Source: CAZWUL01 sp964636625
GTDB lineage: Bacteria; Atribacterota; Phoenicimicrobiia; Phoenicimicrobiales; Stramentimicrobiaceae
NCBI GenBank assembly: GCA_964636625.1
Contig: CAZWUL010000004.1
Span: 1-48,404, forward strand
DNA length: 48,404 bases
Reading direction: 5' to 3'
Of this stretch, positions 25,771-34,379 are shown piece by piece. How positions within the stretch are numbered: the stretch's first letter is position 1; every line of letters begins with the position of its first letter. Below the pieces are notes generated by a model. That model searched no databases, was not told where the DNA came from, and saw only the letters and a program-made list of their open reading frames with translations. The translations under genes were made by a program, and so were the position numbers.

Positions 25771-26043
25771 ATGCAACAAAAAGATAATATAAAAACTTAC
25801 CAGAATGAGAAGACCAAAATTACTGTTAAGGAAAATTGGTGTAAAGCTTGTGGAATTTGTATTACCTATTGTCCAAAAAATGTACTTGTGGAAAATGATA
25901 AAGGTCGTCCCATTGCTAAAAACATTGATGATTGTATTCAGTGTATGTTATGTGAATTACGTTGTCCGGATTTTGCCATAATGGTTGAGAAAAAAGAGAA
26001 AACTGAAAAAAATAATTTAGAGCATGTCAGTTTGGAGGATTAA
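25771..26043 (+). CDS. korD: 2-oxoacid:ferredoxin oxidoreductase, ferredoxin-like delta subunit
   Basis: 90 residues with two [4Fe-4S] motifs, CKACGICITYCP and CIQCMLCELRCP. It carries electrons from the catalytic subunits to free ferredoxin. ATG 25771 (with AAGGTGAAGG upstream) is preferred over an in-frame earlier start inside gntR. Its stop overlaps the korA start by one base. The order D-A-B-C is typical of 2-oxoglutarate oxidoreductases. Confidence 0.92.
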   Translation: MQQKDNIKTYQNEKTKITVKENWCKACGICITYCPKNVLVENDKGRPIAKNIDDCIQCMLCELRCPDFAIMVEKKEKTEKNNLEHVSLED

Positions 26044-27191
26044 TGATGAATAATAAGAAAGTAACAAAAATATTGCAAGGCAACGAAGCTTGTGTGGAAG
26101 GAGCGATTTTAGCTGGTGTTCGATTTTTTGCTGGCTATCCCATTACTCCTGCCTCGGAGATTGCTGAAGGAATGGCAAGAAAGCTTCCGGTTATCGGGGG
26201 AAAATTTATGCAAATGGAAGACGAGATTGCTAGTATGGCTGCAGTTATTGGAGCATCGCTAACAGGTTCCAAGGCGATGACTGCAAGCTCTGGTCCCGGG
26301 ATTTGTTTGAAAGAAGAAAATATTGGATTTGCTACAATTGGTGAAATTCCCTGTGTAATTGTAAATTCAATGCGTGGTGGACCAAGTACTGGAATGCCAA
26401 CAAAGCCATCACAAGGTGATGTTATGCAAGCCCGATGGGGAACGCACGGAGATCATCCTGTGATTGCCCTTGCTCCTTCAAATGTGAATGAAATATTACA
26501 TATGACTGTTAAGGCAGTAAATTTTAGTGAAAAATACCGTACCCCTGTTATGTTATTACTTGATGAAGTTATTTCTCATATGCGAGAAAAAGTAAATATT
26601 CCATCAAAGGATGAATTGGAGATTGTTGATAGAAAAAAACCTCCGGTAAACCAGAAAGATTTCTTACCTTTTAAGGCAGGCGAAGATATGATTCCTCCAA
26701 TGGCTAGTTTTGGGACTGGATATCGCTACCATGTGACAGGTTTAGTACATAACGAAAAAGGATATCCAACGTCAAATCCTAAAGAAGTTGATAGCTTTTT
26801 AAGGAGATTAACAAATAAGGTAGAATTAAATGCAGAGGACATAGTTATTAAAGATGAATATTCATTAGATGATGCCGAAATAGCTATTGTAGCTTATGGT
26901 TCAGTTGCAAGAGCAGCGGAAAGAACTGTAAAATTAGCCAGGGAAAAAGGAATTAAAGCAGGCTTGTTAAGATTAGTAACTTTATGGCCTTTTACTGATA
27001 ATACTATTAACCGCCTAGCAGAAAAAGTAAAAATAATCATTGTACCGGAGATGAATTTAGGCCAAATTTCCAGGGAAGTTGAAAGGGCAGCACATGGTAA
27101 ATGCCGGGTTATTTCTTATGGAAAAGTAGATGGTGACTTAATTAATCCTGTTGAGATACTTGAGAAGATTGAGGAGGAAATAATACAATGA
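26043..27191 (+). CDS. korA: 2-oxoglutarate:ferredoxin oxidoreductase, alpha subunit
   Basis: 382 residues. The pyrimidine-binding domain has GNEACVEGAILAGVRFFAGY and PITPASEIAE, and MTASSGPGICLKEENIGFA and MRGGPSTGMPTKPSQGD are characteristic of the KorA/VorA branch. It joins KorB, KorC and KorD to convert a 2-oxoacid plus CoA to acyl-CoA, CO2 and reduced ferredoxin. 2-Oxoglutarate is assigned from gene order and from the downstream glutamate dehydrogenase and mutase; branched-chain 2-oxoacids remain possible. The stop overlaps the korB start by four bases. Confidence 0.92.
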   Translation: MMNNKKVTKILQGNEACVEGAILAGVRFFAGYPITPASEIAEGMARKLPVIGGKFMQMEDEIASMAAVIGASLTGSKAMTASSGPGICLKEENIGFATIGEIPCVIVNSMRGGPSTGMPTKPSQGDVMQARWGTHGDHPVIALAPSNVNEILHMTVKAVNFSEKYRTPVMLLLDEVISHMREKVNIPSKDELEIVDRKKPPVNQKDFLPFKAGEDMIPPMASFGTGYRYHVTGLVHNEKGYPTSNPKEVDSFLRRLTNKVELNAEDIVIKDEYSLDDAEIAIVAYGSVARAAERTVKLAREKGIKAGLLRLVTLWPFTDNTINRLAEKVKIIIVPEMNLGQISREVERAAHGKCRVISYGKVDGDLINPVEILEKIEEEIIQ

Positions 27192-28024
27192 ATAATAAAG
27201 ATATAATAGGTCAATATATAAGAAAGGAAATGTTTCCCAATATCTGGTGTCCAGGTTGTGGTAACGGAATTGTTCTGGGGGCTTTAATCCGAGCCATCCA
27301 TATTCTTGGCTGGGAAAAAGACGAGATTGCAATGATATCGGGAATTGGCTGTTCCAGTAGAATAACCGGTTATGTTGATTTTAACACCATGAATACTACT
27401 CATGGTAGAGCACTGGCTTTTGCAACCGGTATTAAAATGGCAAACCCAAAGTTAAAAGTTATTGCAGTAATGGGGGATGGTGATTGCTCTGCCATAGGAG
27501 GAAATCATTTTATTCATGCTGCTCGTAGAAATATTGATATTACTGCTATTATTATCAATAATATGGTTTATGGGATGACTGGAGGGCAATATTCACCAAT
27601 GACTCTTACCGGGAAATATGGAACAACAGCTCCATACGGGAATATCGACCAGAATTTCGATATTTCTGCCCTAGCTGCTAGTGCAGGAGCATCATATGTG
27701 GCAAGAAGTAATGTATTTAATGTTAATCAAAGTATTCGATTTATGAAAAATGCCCTAAATAAAAAAGGATTTGCAGTTGTTGAGATGATTTCAGATTGTC
27801 CTATTTCATACGGGAAAATGAACAAATTAAGGACACCTATTGACATGATTGAATGGATTAAAAATATTACAATACCAAGGAAATCGTGGGAAAAGTTGTC
27901 TGATGAAGAAAAAAAGGATAAAATACCAACCGGAGAATTTTTGAACATAAGTGTACCGGAATATACCGAAAAATATCAGGAAATTTGTGCTTATGCCCAA
28001 CAAGAGGGAGGAAAAAATGAGTAA
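27188..28024 (+). CDS. korB: 2-oxoglutarate:ferredoxin oxidoreductase, beta subunit (ThDP-binding)
   Basis: 278 residues. Residues WCPGCGNG carry two cluster-binding cysteines, and the thiamine diphosphate motif is VMGDGDCSAIGGNHFIHAAR followed by IIINN. It is the catalytic partner of KorA. ATG 27188 overlaps the korA end. KorB and KorC overlap by eight bases, indicating coupled translation. Confidence 0.93.
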   Translation: MNNKDIIGQYIRKEMFPNIWCPGCGNGIVLGALIRAIHILGWEKDEIAMISGIGCSSRITGYVDFNTMNTTHGRALAFATGIKMANPKLKVIAVMGDGDCSAIGGNHFIHAARRNIDITAIIINNMVYGMTGGQYSPMTLTGKYGTTAPYGNIDQNFDISALAASAGASYVARSNVFNVNQSIRFMKNALNKKGFAVVEMISDCPISYGKMNKLRTPIDMIEWIKNITIPRKSWEKLSDEEKKDKIPTGEFLNISVPEYTEKYQEICAYAQQEGGKNE

Positions 28025-28562
28025 CGAGAGAAAAGAAATTTGTTTAAGCGGTTCTGGCGGACAAGGACTTATTTTGGCAGGAATAATTTTGGCCGAAGCT
28101 GCTGGTATCCATGATGGATTTGAGGTAGTGCAGACACAATCTTATGGACCGGAAGCAAGAGGTGGAGCAAGTAGATCAGAAGTTATTATTAGTAAAGAGA
28201 AAATTGACTATCCCAAAGTAATAAAATCTGATATTTTATTAGCTTTAACCCAGGAATCTTGTGATAAATATATAAAAAATCTGAAAAATAACGGATTATT
28301 GTTAGCAGATTCAACAAATATTTCGAAAATCCCTGATTTTAATGGTAGTATATATCAATACCCTATAGAAGAAGATGCTGTAAAAGTAATTGGCAATAAA
28401 TTGGTTACTAATATTATATCTTTAGGTATAATAGTACAACTAACAGAAATAGTTACCCATGATGCTATCAAGAATGCTCTTTCTACCAGAATACCGGCAA
28501 GAGTAAAAGATATAAATATTAAAGCATTGGAGCATGGGTTTGAAGTTGCAAAAAAGCTATAA
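28017..28562 (+). CDS. korC: 2-oxoglutarate:ferredoxin oxidoreductase, gamma subunit
   Basis: 181 residues from ATG 28017 (GAGGGAGG upstream). The opening ICLSGSGGQGLILAGIILAE and later SYGPEARGGASRSEVIIS are the family signatures of the gamma subunit. An earlier in-frame start at 27951 would run deep into korB and is rejected. It completes the four-subunit enzyme. Confidence 0.92.
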   Translation: MSNERKEICLSGSGGQGLILAGIILAEAAGIHDGFEVVQTQSYGPEARGGASRSEVIISKEKIDYPKVIKSDILLALTQESCDKYIKNLKNNGLLLADSTNISKIPDFNGSIYQYPIEEDAVKVIGNKLVTNIISLGIIVQLTEIVTHDAIKNALSTRIPARVKDINIKALEHGFEVAKKL

Positions 28563-28597
28563 ATATTAAAAAAATATTTTGAAAGGGAAAAAATATA

Positions 28598-29806
28598 ATG
28601 AAAATATTAGTGGTAAATAGCGGAAGTTCCTCTATTAAATATCGCCTTTTCGATATGACTGATGAATCTTTATTAGCAAAAGGATTGGTTGAGCGAATTG
28701 GAATAAAAGGTTCACTGATTACCCATCATCCTACCGGAAAAGATGTAATAAAGAAAGAACTGGATATACCTAATCACCGAAAAGGTATTGAATTGGTGAT
28801 TGATATTCTGTTAAATAATGAAAATAAAGTTATTAGTGATATCAAAGAAATATATGCTATTGGGCATCGTGTTGTTCATGGTGGCGAGAAATATTCAGAT
28901 TCTGTATTAATAAATCAAGATGTTATGAATACTTTAAATAAATACACTGAATTAGCCCCATTACATAATCCACCAAATATGCTGGGAATTAAAGTATGCC
29001 AGGAATTATTACCAGATACCCCGCAGGTAGGAGTTTTTGATACAGCTTTTCACCAGACAATTCCAGAACATGCATATCTTTATGGTTTACCCTATCAATA
29101 TTATGAAAAGTATCAACTTAGAAGGTATGGTTTTCATGGAACTTCTCATAAATATGTATCCCAAAAAGCTTCACAAATATTAAAGAAAAACCTTAAAGAA
29201 CTTAAAATTATTACATGCCATTTAGGTAATGGTTCCAGTTTAACCGCTGTCAAGAATGGCAAATCTATTGATACCAGCCTTGGTTTCGGAACAATATCAG
29301 GGGTTATCATGGGAACTCGTTGTGGTGATGTTGACCCGGCAGTTATTCCATTTCTAATGGGGAAAGAAGAGATAGACTTTAAGGAAATGAATGATATCTT
29401 ATATAAGAAAAGTGGATTTATCGGATTATCAGAAGGAATATCCAGTGATAAACGTGATTTAGAGGAAAAGGCTAAAGAGGGCAATTTAAAAGCAAAAAGA
29501 ACCTTAGATGTTTTACATTACGGGTTAAAAAAATATATTGGAGCCTATACAGCGGCTATGGATGGCTTGGATGTACTGATTTTTACTGCAGGTATAGGAG
29601 AAAATTCCCCGGTATTAAGGAAAGATGTATGTAAGGGATTAAGTTTCTTCGGCATTAAAATTGATGATATGAAGAATGATAGTGTAAAAGGATCTCAGGC
29701 CATTATTAGCACCGAAGATTCGAAAGTGAAAGTCATGGTTATTCCGACTAACGAAGAGCTTATGATTGCCCGTGATACCTTAGAAATATGTAGTAAATTA
29801 AAATAA
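28598..29806 (+). CDS. ackA: Acetate/propionate kinase
   Basis: 402 residues. The ASKHA-fold signatures are present: NSGSSSIKYRLFD at the start, GHRVVHGG, APLHNPPN, FDTAFHQT, HLGNGSS and FTAGIGENSP. It makes ATP from an acyl phosphate and ADP. No phosphotransacylase is visible in the window. In this operon propionyl phosphate is a reasonable substrate besides acetyl phosphate, but AckA and TdcD cannot be told apart safely by eye. Confidence 0.93.
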   Translation: MKILVVNSGSSSIKYRLFDMTDESLLAKGLVERIGIKGSLITHHPTGKDVIKKELDIPNHRKGIELVIDILLNNENKVISDIKEIYAIGHRVVHGGEKYSDSVLINQDVMNTLNKYTELAPLHNPPNMLGIKVCQELLPDTPQVGVFDTAFHQTIPEHAYLYGLPYQYYEKYQLRRYGFHGTSHKYVSQKASQILKKNLKELKIITCHLGNGSSLTAVKNGKSIDTSLGFGTISGVIMGTRCGDVDPAVIPFLMGKEEIDFKEMNDILYKKSGFIGLSEGISSDKRDLEEKAKEGNLKAKRTLDVLHYGLKKYIGAYTAAMDGLDVLIFTAGIGENSPVLRKDVCKGLSFFGIKIDDMKNDSVKGSQAIISTEDSKVKVMVIPTNEELMIARDTLEICSKLK

Positions 29807-29831
29807 GAAATATAACCAGGAGAGTTAAGAA

Positions 29832-30686
29832 ATGTTCCAGATTACAAAGAAAGAAATGCTTTACCAGGATATTTATGCTATGTGGGTAAAAGCTCCGGAA
29901 GTAGCAAAATCTGTACAACCCGGTCAATTTATTATCCTAATGACCAGGGAAAACGGCGAAAGAATTCCCCTTACTGTTGCAGATTATAATAGAAAAGATG
30001 GCTTGATATATATAGTATTCCAGGTAGTTGGAAAAACAACTGATGAATTATCTAAATTTAAAGAAGGGGACTATCTTTTTTCCTTTATTGGTCCCCTGGG
30101 TAAAAAATCTGAAATAGATAATTTTGGAACAGTTGTACTGGTTGGTGGAGGGACTGGAATTGCCTGTATTCATCCAATTGCTCGTAACTTAAAAGAAGCG
30201 GGTAATCGTGTTATAACAATTATTGGAGCAAGGACAAAACAATTGATTATTATGGAAAAAGAGCTAAAAAAGGTCTCTGACGAGTTAATTGTAACTACCG
30301 ACGATGGAAGTTATGGCAGAAAAGGGTTTGTCACCGAGGCTTTAAAAGAGAAACTTGATAATGATAAGGCAATTAAAAAAGTGTGGACAATCGGTCCCCC
30401 TATTATGATGAAAGTGACCTGTGCTTTAACTAAGTCCTACCCTGTCGATACGATTGTAAGTCTCAATACAATTATGGTTGATGGAACAGGAATGTGTGGT
30501 TCATGCAGAGTATCCATAGGAGGAGAGACTAAATTTGTATGCACTGATGGACCTGAATTTGATGGCCAATTAGTTGACTGGGATGGATTTATGAATCGCA
30601 TCAGTCGTTATAAAAATGAAGAAGGAAAATCCTGGAATCACTATAAAGAACAAAAAACATGTCATTGCAAGGGGGGGGAAAGATAA
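29832..30686 (+). CDS. nfnA: NfnA-type NAD(P)H/FAD [2Fe-2S] subunit
   Basis: 284 residues resembling the ferredoxin-NADP reductase/dihydroorotate dehydrogenase electron-transfer fold. FAD- and NAD-binding stretches are GQFIILM, RIPLTVAD and VLVGGGTGIACIHPIARNL. The [2Fe-2S] site is DGTGMCGSC with a later FVCTDGPEFDG, matching NfnA, in which an Asp and three Cys hold the cluster. With NfnB it bifurcates electrons between NADPH, NADH and ferredoxin. It ends with a G8 tract and overlaps nfnB by one base. Confidence 0.9.
   Translation: MFQITKKEMLYQDIYAMWVKAPEVAKSVQPGQFIILMTRENGERIPLTVADYNRKDGLIYIVFQVVGKTTDELSKFKEGDYLFSFIGPLGKKSEIDNFGTVVLVGGGTGIACIHPIARNLKEAGNRVITIIGARTKQLIIMEKELKKVSDELIVTTDDGSYGRKGFVTEALKEKLDNDKAIKKVWTIGPPIMMKVTCALTKSYPVDTIVSLNTIMVDGTGMCGSCRVSIGGETKFVCTDGPEFDGQLVDWDGFMNRISRYKNEEGKSWNHYKEQKTCHCKGGER
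30671..30678 (+). repeat. G8 tract at the nfnA/nfnB junction
   Basis: Eight consecutive G encode the C-terminal residues of NfnA and also act as the ribosome binding site for nfnB, whose ATG is seven bases on. It parallels the G8 tract at 22667-22674. Confidence 0.65.
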
Positions 30687-32119
30687 TGGCTGAAATGATA
30701 CCTGTAAAAGAAAGAATGAAACAGGAAGAAATTCCTATGCGAGAGCAGCTTCCTGCTGATAGGATTCATAATTTCAATGAAGTGCCCTTAGGGTACACCA
30801 AAGCAGAGGCGATTAAGGAAGCGCAAAGATGCTTACAATGCAAAAAACCAACATGTATGAATGGTTGTCCTGCAGAGATTAATATTCCTAAATTTATCAA
30901 GTATATTGTCGAGGAAGATTTCAAAAGCGCTTATTTAACAATATTGGAAACAGACGCGCTTCCTGCGGTTACAGGCAGGGTATGCCCCCAGGAAGAGCAA
31001 TGCCAGAAAGAATGTGTTTTAAATAAAAAAGGAAAACCAATTGCTATTGGAAGGTTAGAGCGTTTTGTAGCTGATTGGGCCAGAGAAAATGATATCCACG
31101 GGGAAAAAGGGGATATTCAAAAAAGAAATTTAGCAGTAGCCGTAGTCGGTTCAGGCCCTGCGGGATTAACCTGTGCCGCTGATTTGGCCAAAATGGGTTA
31201 TAATGTAACACTTTTTGAAGCTTTACATAAACCCGGAGGAGTTCTTGTCTATGGTATTCCTGAATTTCGGCTTCCCAAAGAAATTGTAGAATATGAAGTA
31301 AAAGAAATTGAAAAAAACGGTGTTAAAGTGGTTACTGACTTTGTAGTTGGGGCTACCGGAAGTGTGGAAGATTTAAAAAATGATTTTGATGCAATATTTT
31401 TAGCCAATGGAGCAGGCGCTCCGCGTTTTATGAATATTCCAGGCGAAAATATGAATGATGTTTATTCTGCAAATGAATTTTTGACTCGTTCTAATTTAAT
31501 GAAAGCCTACCTTTTTCCTGAGTATGATACCCCAATTAGAATTGGCAGAAAAGCTGCTACTATTGGAGCAGGAAATGTTGCTATGGATTCTGCCAGGACA
31601 GCACTACGGTTAGGTGCTGAAAAATCATATATTATTTATCGACGCTCCAGAAAAGAAGTTCCAGCAAGAGCGGAAGAGGTCCATCATGCAGAAGAAGAAG
31701 GGATAGTCTTTAATTTTTTAACTTTACCAGTAAGGGTTCTTGGAAATAAAGAAGGAAAAGTGACTGGTATAGAATGTATAAAAATGGAATTGGGAGAGCC
31801 TGATGATTCTGGAAGAAGAAGGCCTGTTCCAATTGAAGGTTCAAATTTTGTAATAGAAGTTGATATGGTAATCGATGCTATTGGAACAATGGCTAACCCG
31901 ATTATTTCTAATAGTGCACGAGGAGTTGAAGTTAATAAATGGGGATATTTCAAAATAGATGAAGAAACTATGATGACTACCTGTGAGGGAATCTTTGCTG
32001 GTGGGGATATTGTAAGAGGGGCAGCTACCGTAATTTCTGCTGTAGGAGACGGTAAAATTGCTGCCAGGGCAATAGATGAGTATTTATTATCAGGAAAAAG
32101 TTTAAGAAAAAATAAATAA
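30686..32119 (+). CDS. nfnB: NfnB-type NADPH-binding FAD/iron-sulfur subunit (GltD-like)
   Basis: About 477 residues. The N-terminus has the cysteine sets CLQCKKPTCMNGCP and CPQEEQCQKEC for [4Fe-4S] clusters. Two nucleotide-binding motifs follow, VAVVGSGPAGLTCAADLAKM for FAD and ATIGAGNVAMDSARTALRLG for NADP, and GIFAGGDIVRGAATV lies near the end. Sequence alone could also be read as glutamate synthase small chain, but its direct coupling to nfnA and the absence of a large subunit make NfnB the better name. ATG 30686 is preferred over an in-frame start at 30659 upstream of the G8 tract. Confidence 0.9.
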   Translation: MAEMIPVKERMKQEEIPMREQLPADRIHNFNEVPLGYTKAEAIKEAQRCLQCKKPTCMNGCPAEINIPKFIKYIVEEDFKSAYLTILETDALPAVTGRVCPQEEQCQKECVLNKKGKPIAIGRLERFVADWARENDIHGEKGDIQKRNLAVAVVGSGPAGLTCAADLAKMGYNVTLFEALHKPGGVLVYGIPEFRLPKEIVEYEVKEIEKNGVKVVTDFVVGATGSVEDLKNDFDAIFLANGAGAPRFMNIPGENMNDVYSANEFLTRSNLMKAYLFPEYDTPIRIGRKAATIGAGNVAMDSARTALRLGAEKSYIIYRRSRKEVPARAEEVHHAEEEGIVFNFLTLPVRVLGNKEGKVTGIECIKMELGEPDDSGRRRPVPIEGSNFVIEVDMVIDAIGTMANPIISNSARGVEVNKWGYFKIDEETMMTTCEGIFAGGDIVRGAATVISAVGDGKIAARAIDEYLLSGKSLRKNK

Positions 32120-32139
32120 TAATATTTTGGAGGTTTAAA

Positions 32140-33447
32140 ATGAGTACTGATGAGAAAATGAATCCTTTTGAAATTGTTCAATCACAATTTGATTCTAATG
32201 CAGAAAAGAGTGGTTTAAACGAATCCATGCGTGAATTTTTAAGAGAAGCAGAAAGAGAAATAAGAATTCGTATTCCAGTGGAAATGGATGATGGCACTAC
32301 TAAGACATTTACCGGGTTTAGAGTTCAACATTCTACTGCCAGAGGCCCTGCAAAGGGTGGTTTAAGGTTTGCAGATGATGAAACAATTGATATGGTTCGA
32401 GCGTTAGCAATGATGATGGCCTGGAAATGCGCAGTCGTTAATATTCCTCTTGGTGGAGGAAAAGGAGGAGTAGTTTGTGACCCCCGGGAATTGTCAGAAA
32501 GAGAAACAGAAAAACTCTGTCGTGGGTGGGTTAGAAAAGTATATGAATTTGTGGGCCCTGAAATGGATGTTCCTGCACCTGATGTAGCCACTAATCCACA
32601 GGATATGTTATGGATTATGGACGAGTATGATACTATAGCCAGAAGTAGAAAACCGGGTTTTGTTACTGGAAAAGCAGTTGGTGTTGGAGGTTCCCTTGGA
32701 CGAACAGAAGCTACTGGATATGGAGTTATATATTGTGTTAGAGAAGCATTAAAAAGATTGAATATTAACATAAAAGGTGCTACTGCTTCTATTCAAGGAG
32801 CAGGTAATAATGCCCAGTATTGTTGTGAAAAGTTTGTTGAGTATGGCGGAAAAGTAATTGCTATGTCGTGCTGGGATTCTAAGGATAAAAAAGCATATAC
32901 CTATACTTGTGAAGAAGGTATTAACCCTAAAGATTTGTTTGCACCGGGAACATTGGACAAGTTTGGTACAATTGACCCGGAAAAAGCAAAATCTCTTGGC
33001 TGGAAACAGGAAGATGCTGATGCCTGGTTAACGAAACCAGTTACAGTATTAATTCCAGCTGCACTGGGGTCTGCTGTTCATAAAGATAATGTAAATGATA
33101 TTGATTTCAATACTGTTAAAATTTACGCAGAAGCAGCTAATACCCCAACAACTCCGGAAGCAGATAAGATTATTAAAGAAAAAGGTCTTTACCTTATTCC
33201 AGATTTTCTATGCAATGCCGGAGGAGTTACTGTTTCATATTTTGAACAGGTACAGAATAATATGAACTATTATTGGTCTAAGGAAGAAGTTTTAGAAAAA
33301 TTAGAAAAAATTATGACCGATGCTTTTAATGATGTTGCTCAATTGGCTGAAAAGGAAAATCTATATCCAAGAGATGCTGCTTATATTATTGCGGTGAGAC
33401 GTGTAGCACATGCCGTTAAAGGTAGAGGCTGGGTCAAGGCAGATTAA
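32140..33447 (+). CDS. gdhA: Glutamate dehydrogenase
   Basis: 435 residues. It interconverts glutamate and 2-oxoglutarate plus ammonia with NAD(P). The glutamate-binding region has STARGPAKGGLRF and MAWKCAVVNIPLGGGKGG. The catalytic Asp lies in PAPDVATNPQDM, and GGVTVSYFEQVQN carries the serine that contacts the glutamate side-chain carboxylate. The coenzyme domain has ASIQGAGNNAQYC, slightly different from the usual GFGNVG. Placed after nfnAB and near korDABC it fits a catabolic role. GGAGG lies before ATG. Confidence 0.93.
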   Translation: MSTDEKMNPFEIVQSQFDSNAEKSGLNESMREFLREAEREIRIRIPVEMDDGTTKTFTGFRVQHSTARGPAKGGLRFADDETIDMVRALAMMMAWKCAVVNIPLGGGKGGVVCDPRELSERETEKLCRGWVRKVYEFVGPEMDVPAPDVATNPQDMLWIMDEYDTIARSRKPGFVTGKAVGVGGSLGRTEATGYGVIYCVREALKRLNINIKGATASIQGAGNNAQYCCEKFVEYGGKVIAMSCWDSKDKKAYTYTCEEGINPKDLFAPGTLDKFGTIDPEKAKSLGWKQEDADAWLTKPVTVLIPAALGSAVHKDNVNDIDFNTVKIYAEAANTPTTPEADKIIKEKGLYLIPDFLCNAGGVTVSYFEQVQNNMNYYWSKEEVLEKLEKIMTDAFNDVAQLAEKENLYPRDAAYIIAVRRVAHAVKGRGWVKAD

Positions 33448-33473
33448 TCATTGAAAAAAGTAGAGCTGTTTGT

Positions 33474-34295
33474 ATGAAGATTATAGCCCTGGTAGGGGAA
33501 AGCGGAACAGGAAAAAGTCATAAAGCCTTATTAGTTGCTCATAAAGAGCATATAGAATATATCATTGACGATGGTTTATTAATTAAAAAAGACAGGATTT
33601 TAGCAGGATTATCAGCTAAAAGAGAATCTAATAAGATTCAGGCTATAAGAAAAGCAATTTTTTTTGAAAAAGAACATGCACAGGCAGTTCGGGATGTCAT
33701 TAAACAGGAAAAACCCGAAAAAATAATGGTACTGGGAACTTCAAAAGGAATGGTTGATAAAATTGTTCAGACACTGGAATTACCCAAAGTCAGTAAAACA
33801 TTTTTTATTGAAGACATCTCAAGCGAAAAGGAAATTCAATTGGCAAGAAACAGCCGTTCCAGGGAAGGTACTCATATTATTCCCCTACCAGGGATAGAAG
33901 TACAAAGAAAATTTCCTATTAATTTAGTTGATTCCTTGGAGATATTTTATCGGAGAAGATATGGGAAACGGAAGATTGGGGAAAGAACTGTAGTTCGGCC
34001 ACCTTTTAGTTATTTTGGAAAATTATTTATTTCCGAAAATGCTATTTTAGATATTATCTTTTTCAGTATTAAAGATTTTAAAGAAGTAATTAGGCTCGGA
34101 AAAACTAAGATAGATATTAGCGAAGAAGGCATTTTGGTTCAAATGAATCTTATTTTAAGTTACGGAAATAATATACCTGATATTGTAAAAAATATACAGA
34201 ATAAATTAAAAAGAGAATTAGATTATATTACTGGCATTAATATTATTAAAATTGATGTCTTAGTGGAAGATCTTATCATGGAAGCAAAAAAGTGA
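33474..34295 (+). CDS. P-loop protein with C-terminal Asp23/Gls24-like domain
   Basis: 273 residues. The N-terminus is a P-loop NTPase (LVGESGTGKSHKALLVA, Walker A at 8-15) with YIIDDGLLI and AGLSAKRESNKIQAIRKAIF, a pattern I recall from clostridial-type genomes annotated as Asp23/Gls24 envelope stress proteins. The last 60 residues have the Asp23-like pattern, with LILSYGNNIPDIVKNIQNKL followed by GINIIKIDVLVEDL. Function is unknown. Its place inside a catabolic operon, between gdhA and the mutase genes, is unexpected. Confidence 0.75.
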   Translation: MKIIALVGESGTGKSHKALLVAHKEHIEYIIDDGLLIKKDRILAGLSAKRESNKIQAIRKAIFFEKEHAQAVRDVIKQEKPEKIMVLGTSKGMVDKIVQTLELPKVSKTFFIEDISSEKEIQLARNSRSREGTHIIPLPGIEVQRKFPINLVDSLEIFYRRRYGKRKIGERTVVRPPFSYFGKLFISENAILDIIFFSIKDFKEVIRLGKTKIDISEEGILVQMNLILSYGNNIPDIVKNIQNKLKRELDYITGINIIKIDVLVEDLIMEAKK

Positions 34296-34379
34296 AAGGA
34301 ATAACAAAACTTATTAATTTACTTTCACCGTATTAATTATTTTTCAAAAATGAATATAAGAGAAGGAGGGATTTAAAAC

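Noticed and set aside
30686..32119. Glutamate synthase small subunit (GltD) as primary name
   Set aside because: There is no large subunit nearby, and the gene overlaps a clear NfnA partner; NfnB explains both.
31684..32181. 165-codon - strand open frame across the nfnB end
   Set aside because: Antisense shadow of conserved NfnB coding sequence; composition is low-complexity Ser/Ile/Pro without domain signals.
32325..32771. 148-codon - strand open frame inside gdhA
   Set aside because: It lies opposite conserved glutamate dehydrogenase motifs and lacks any family pattern.
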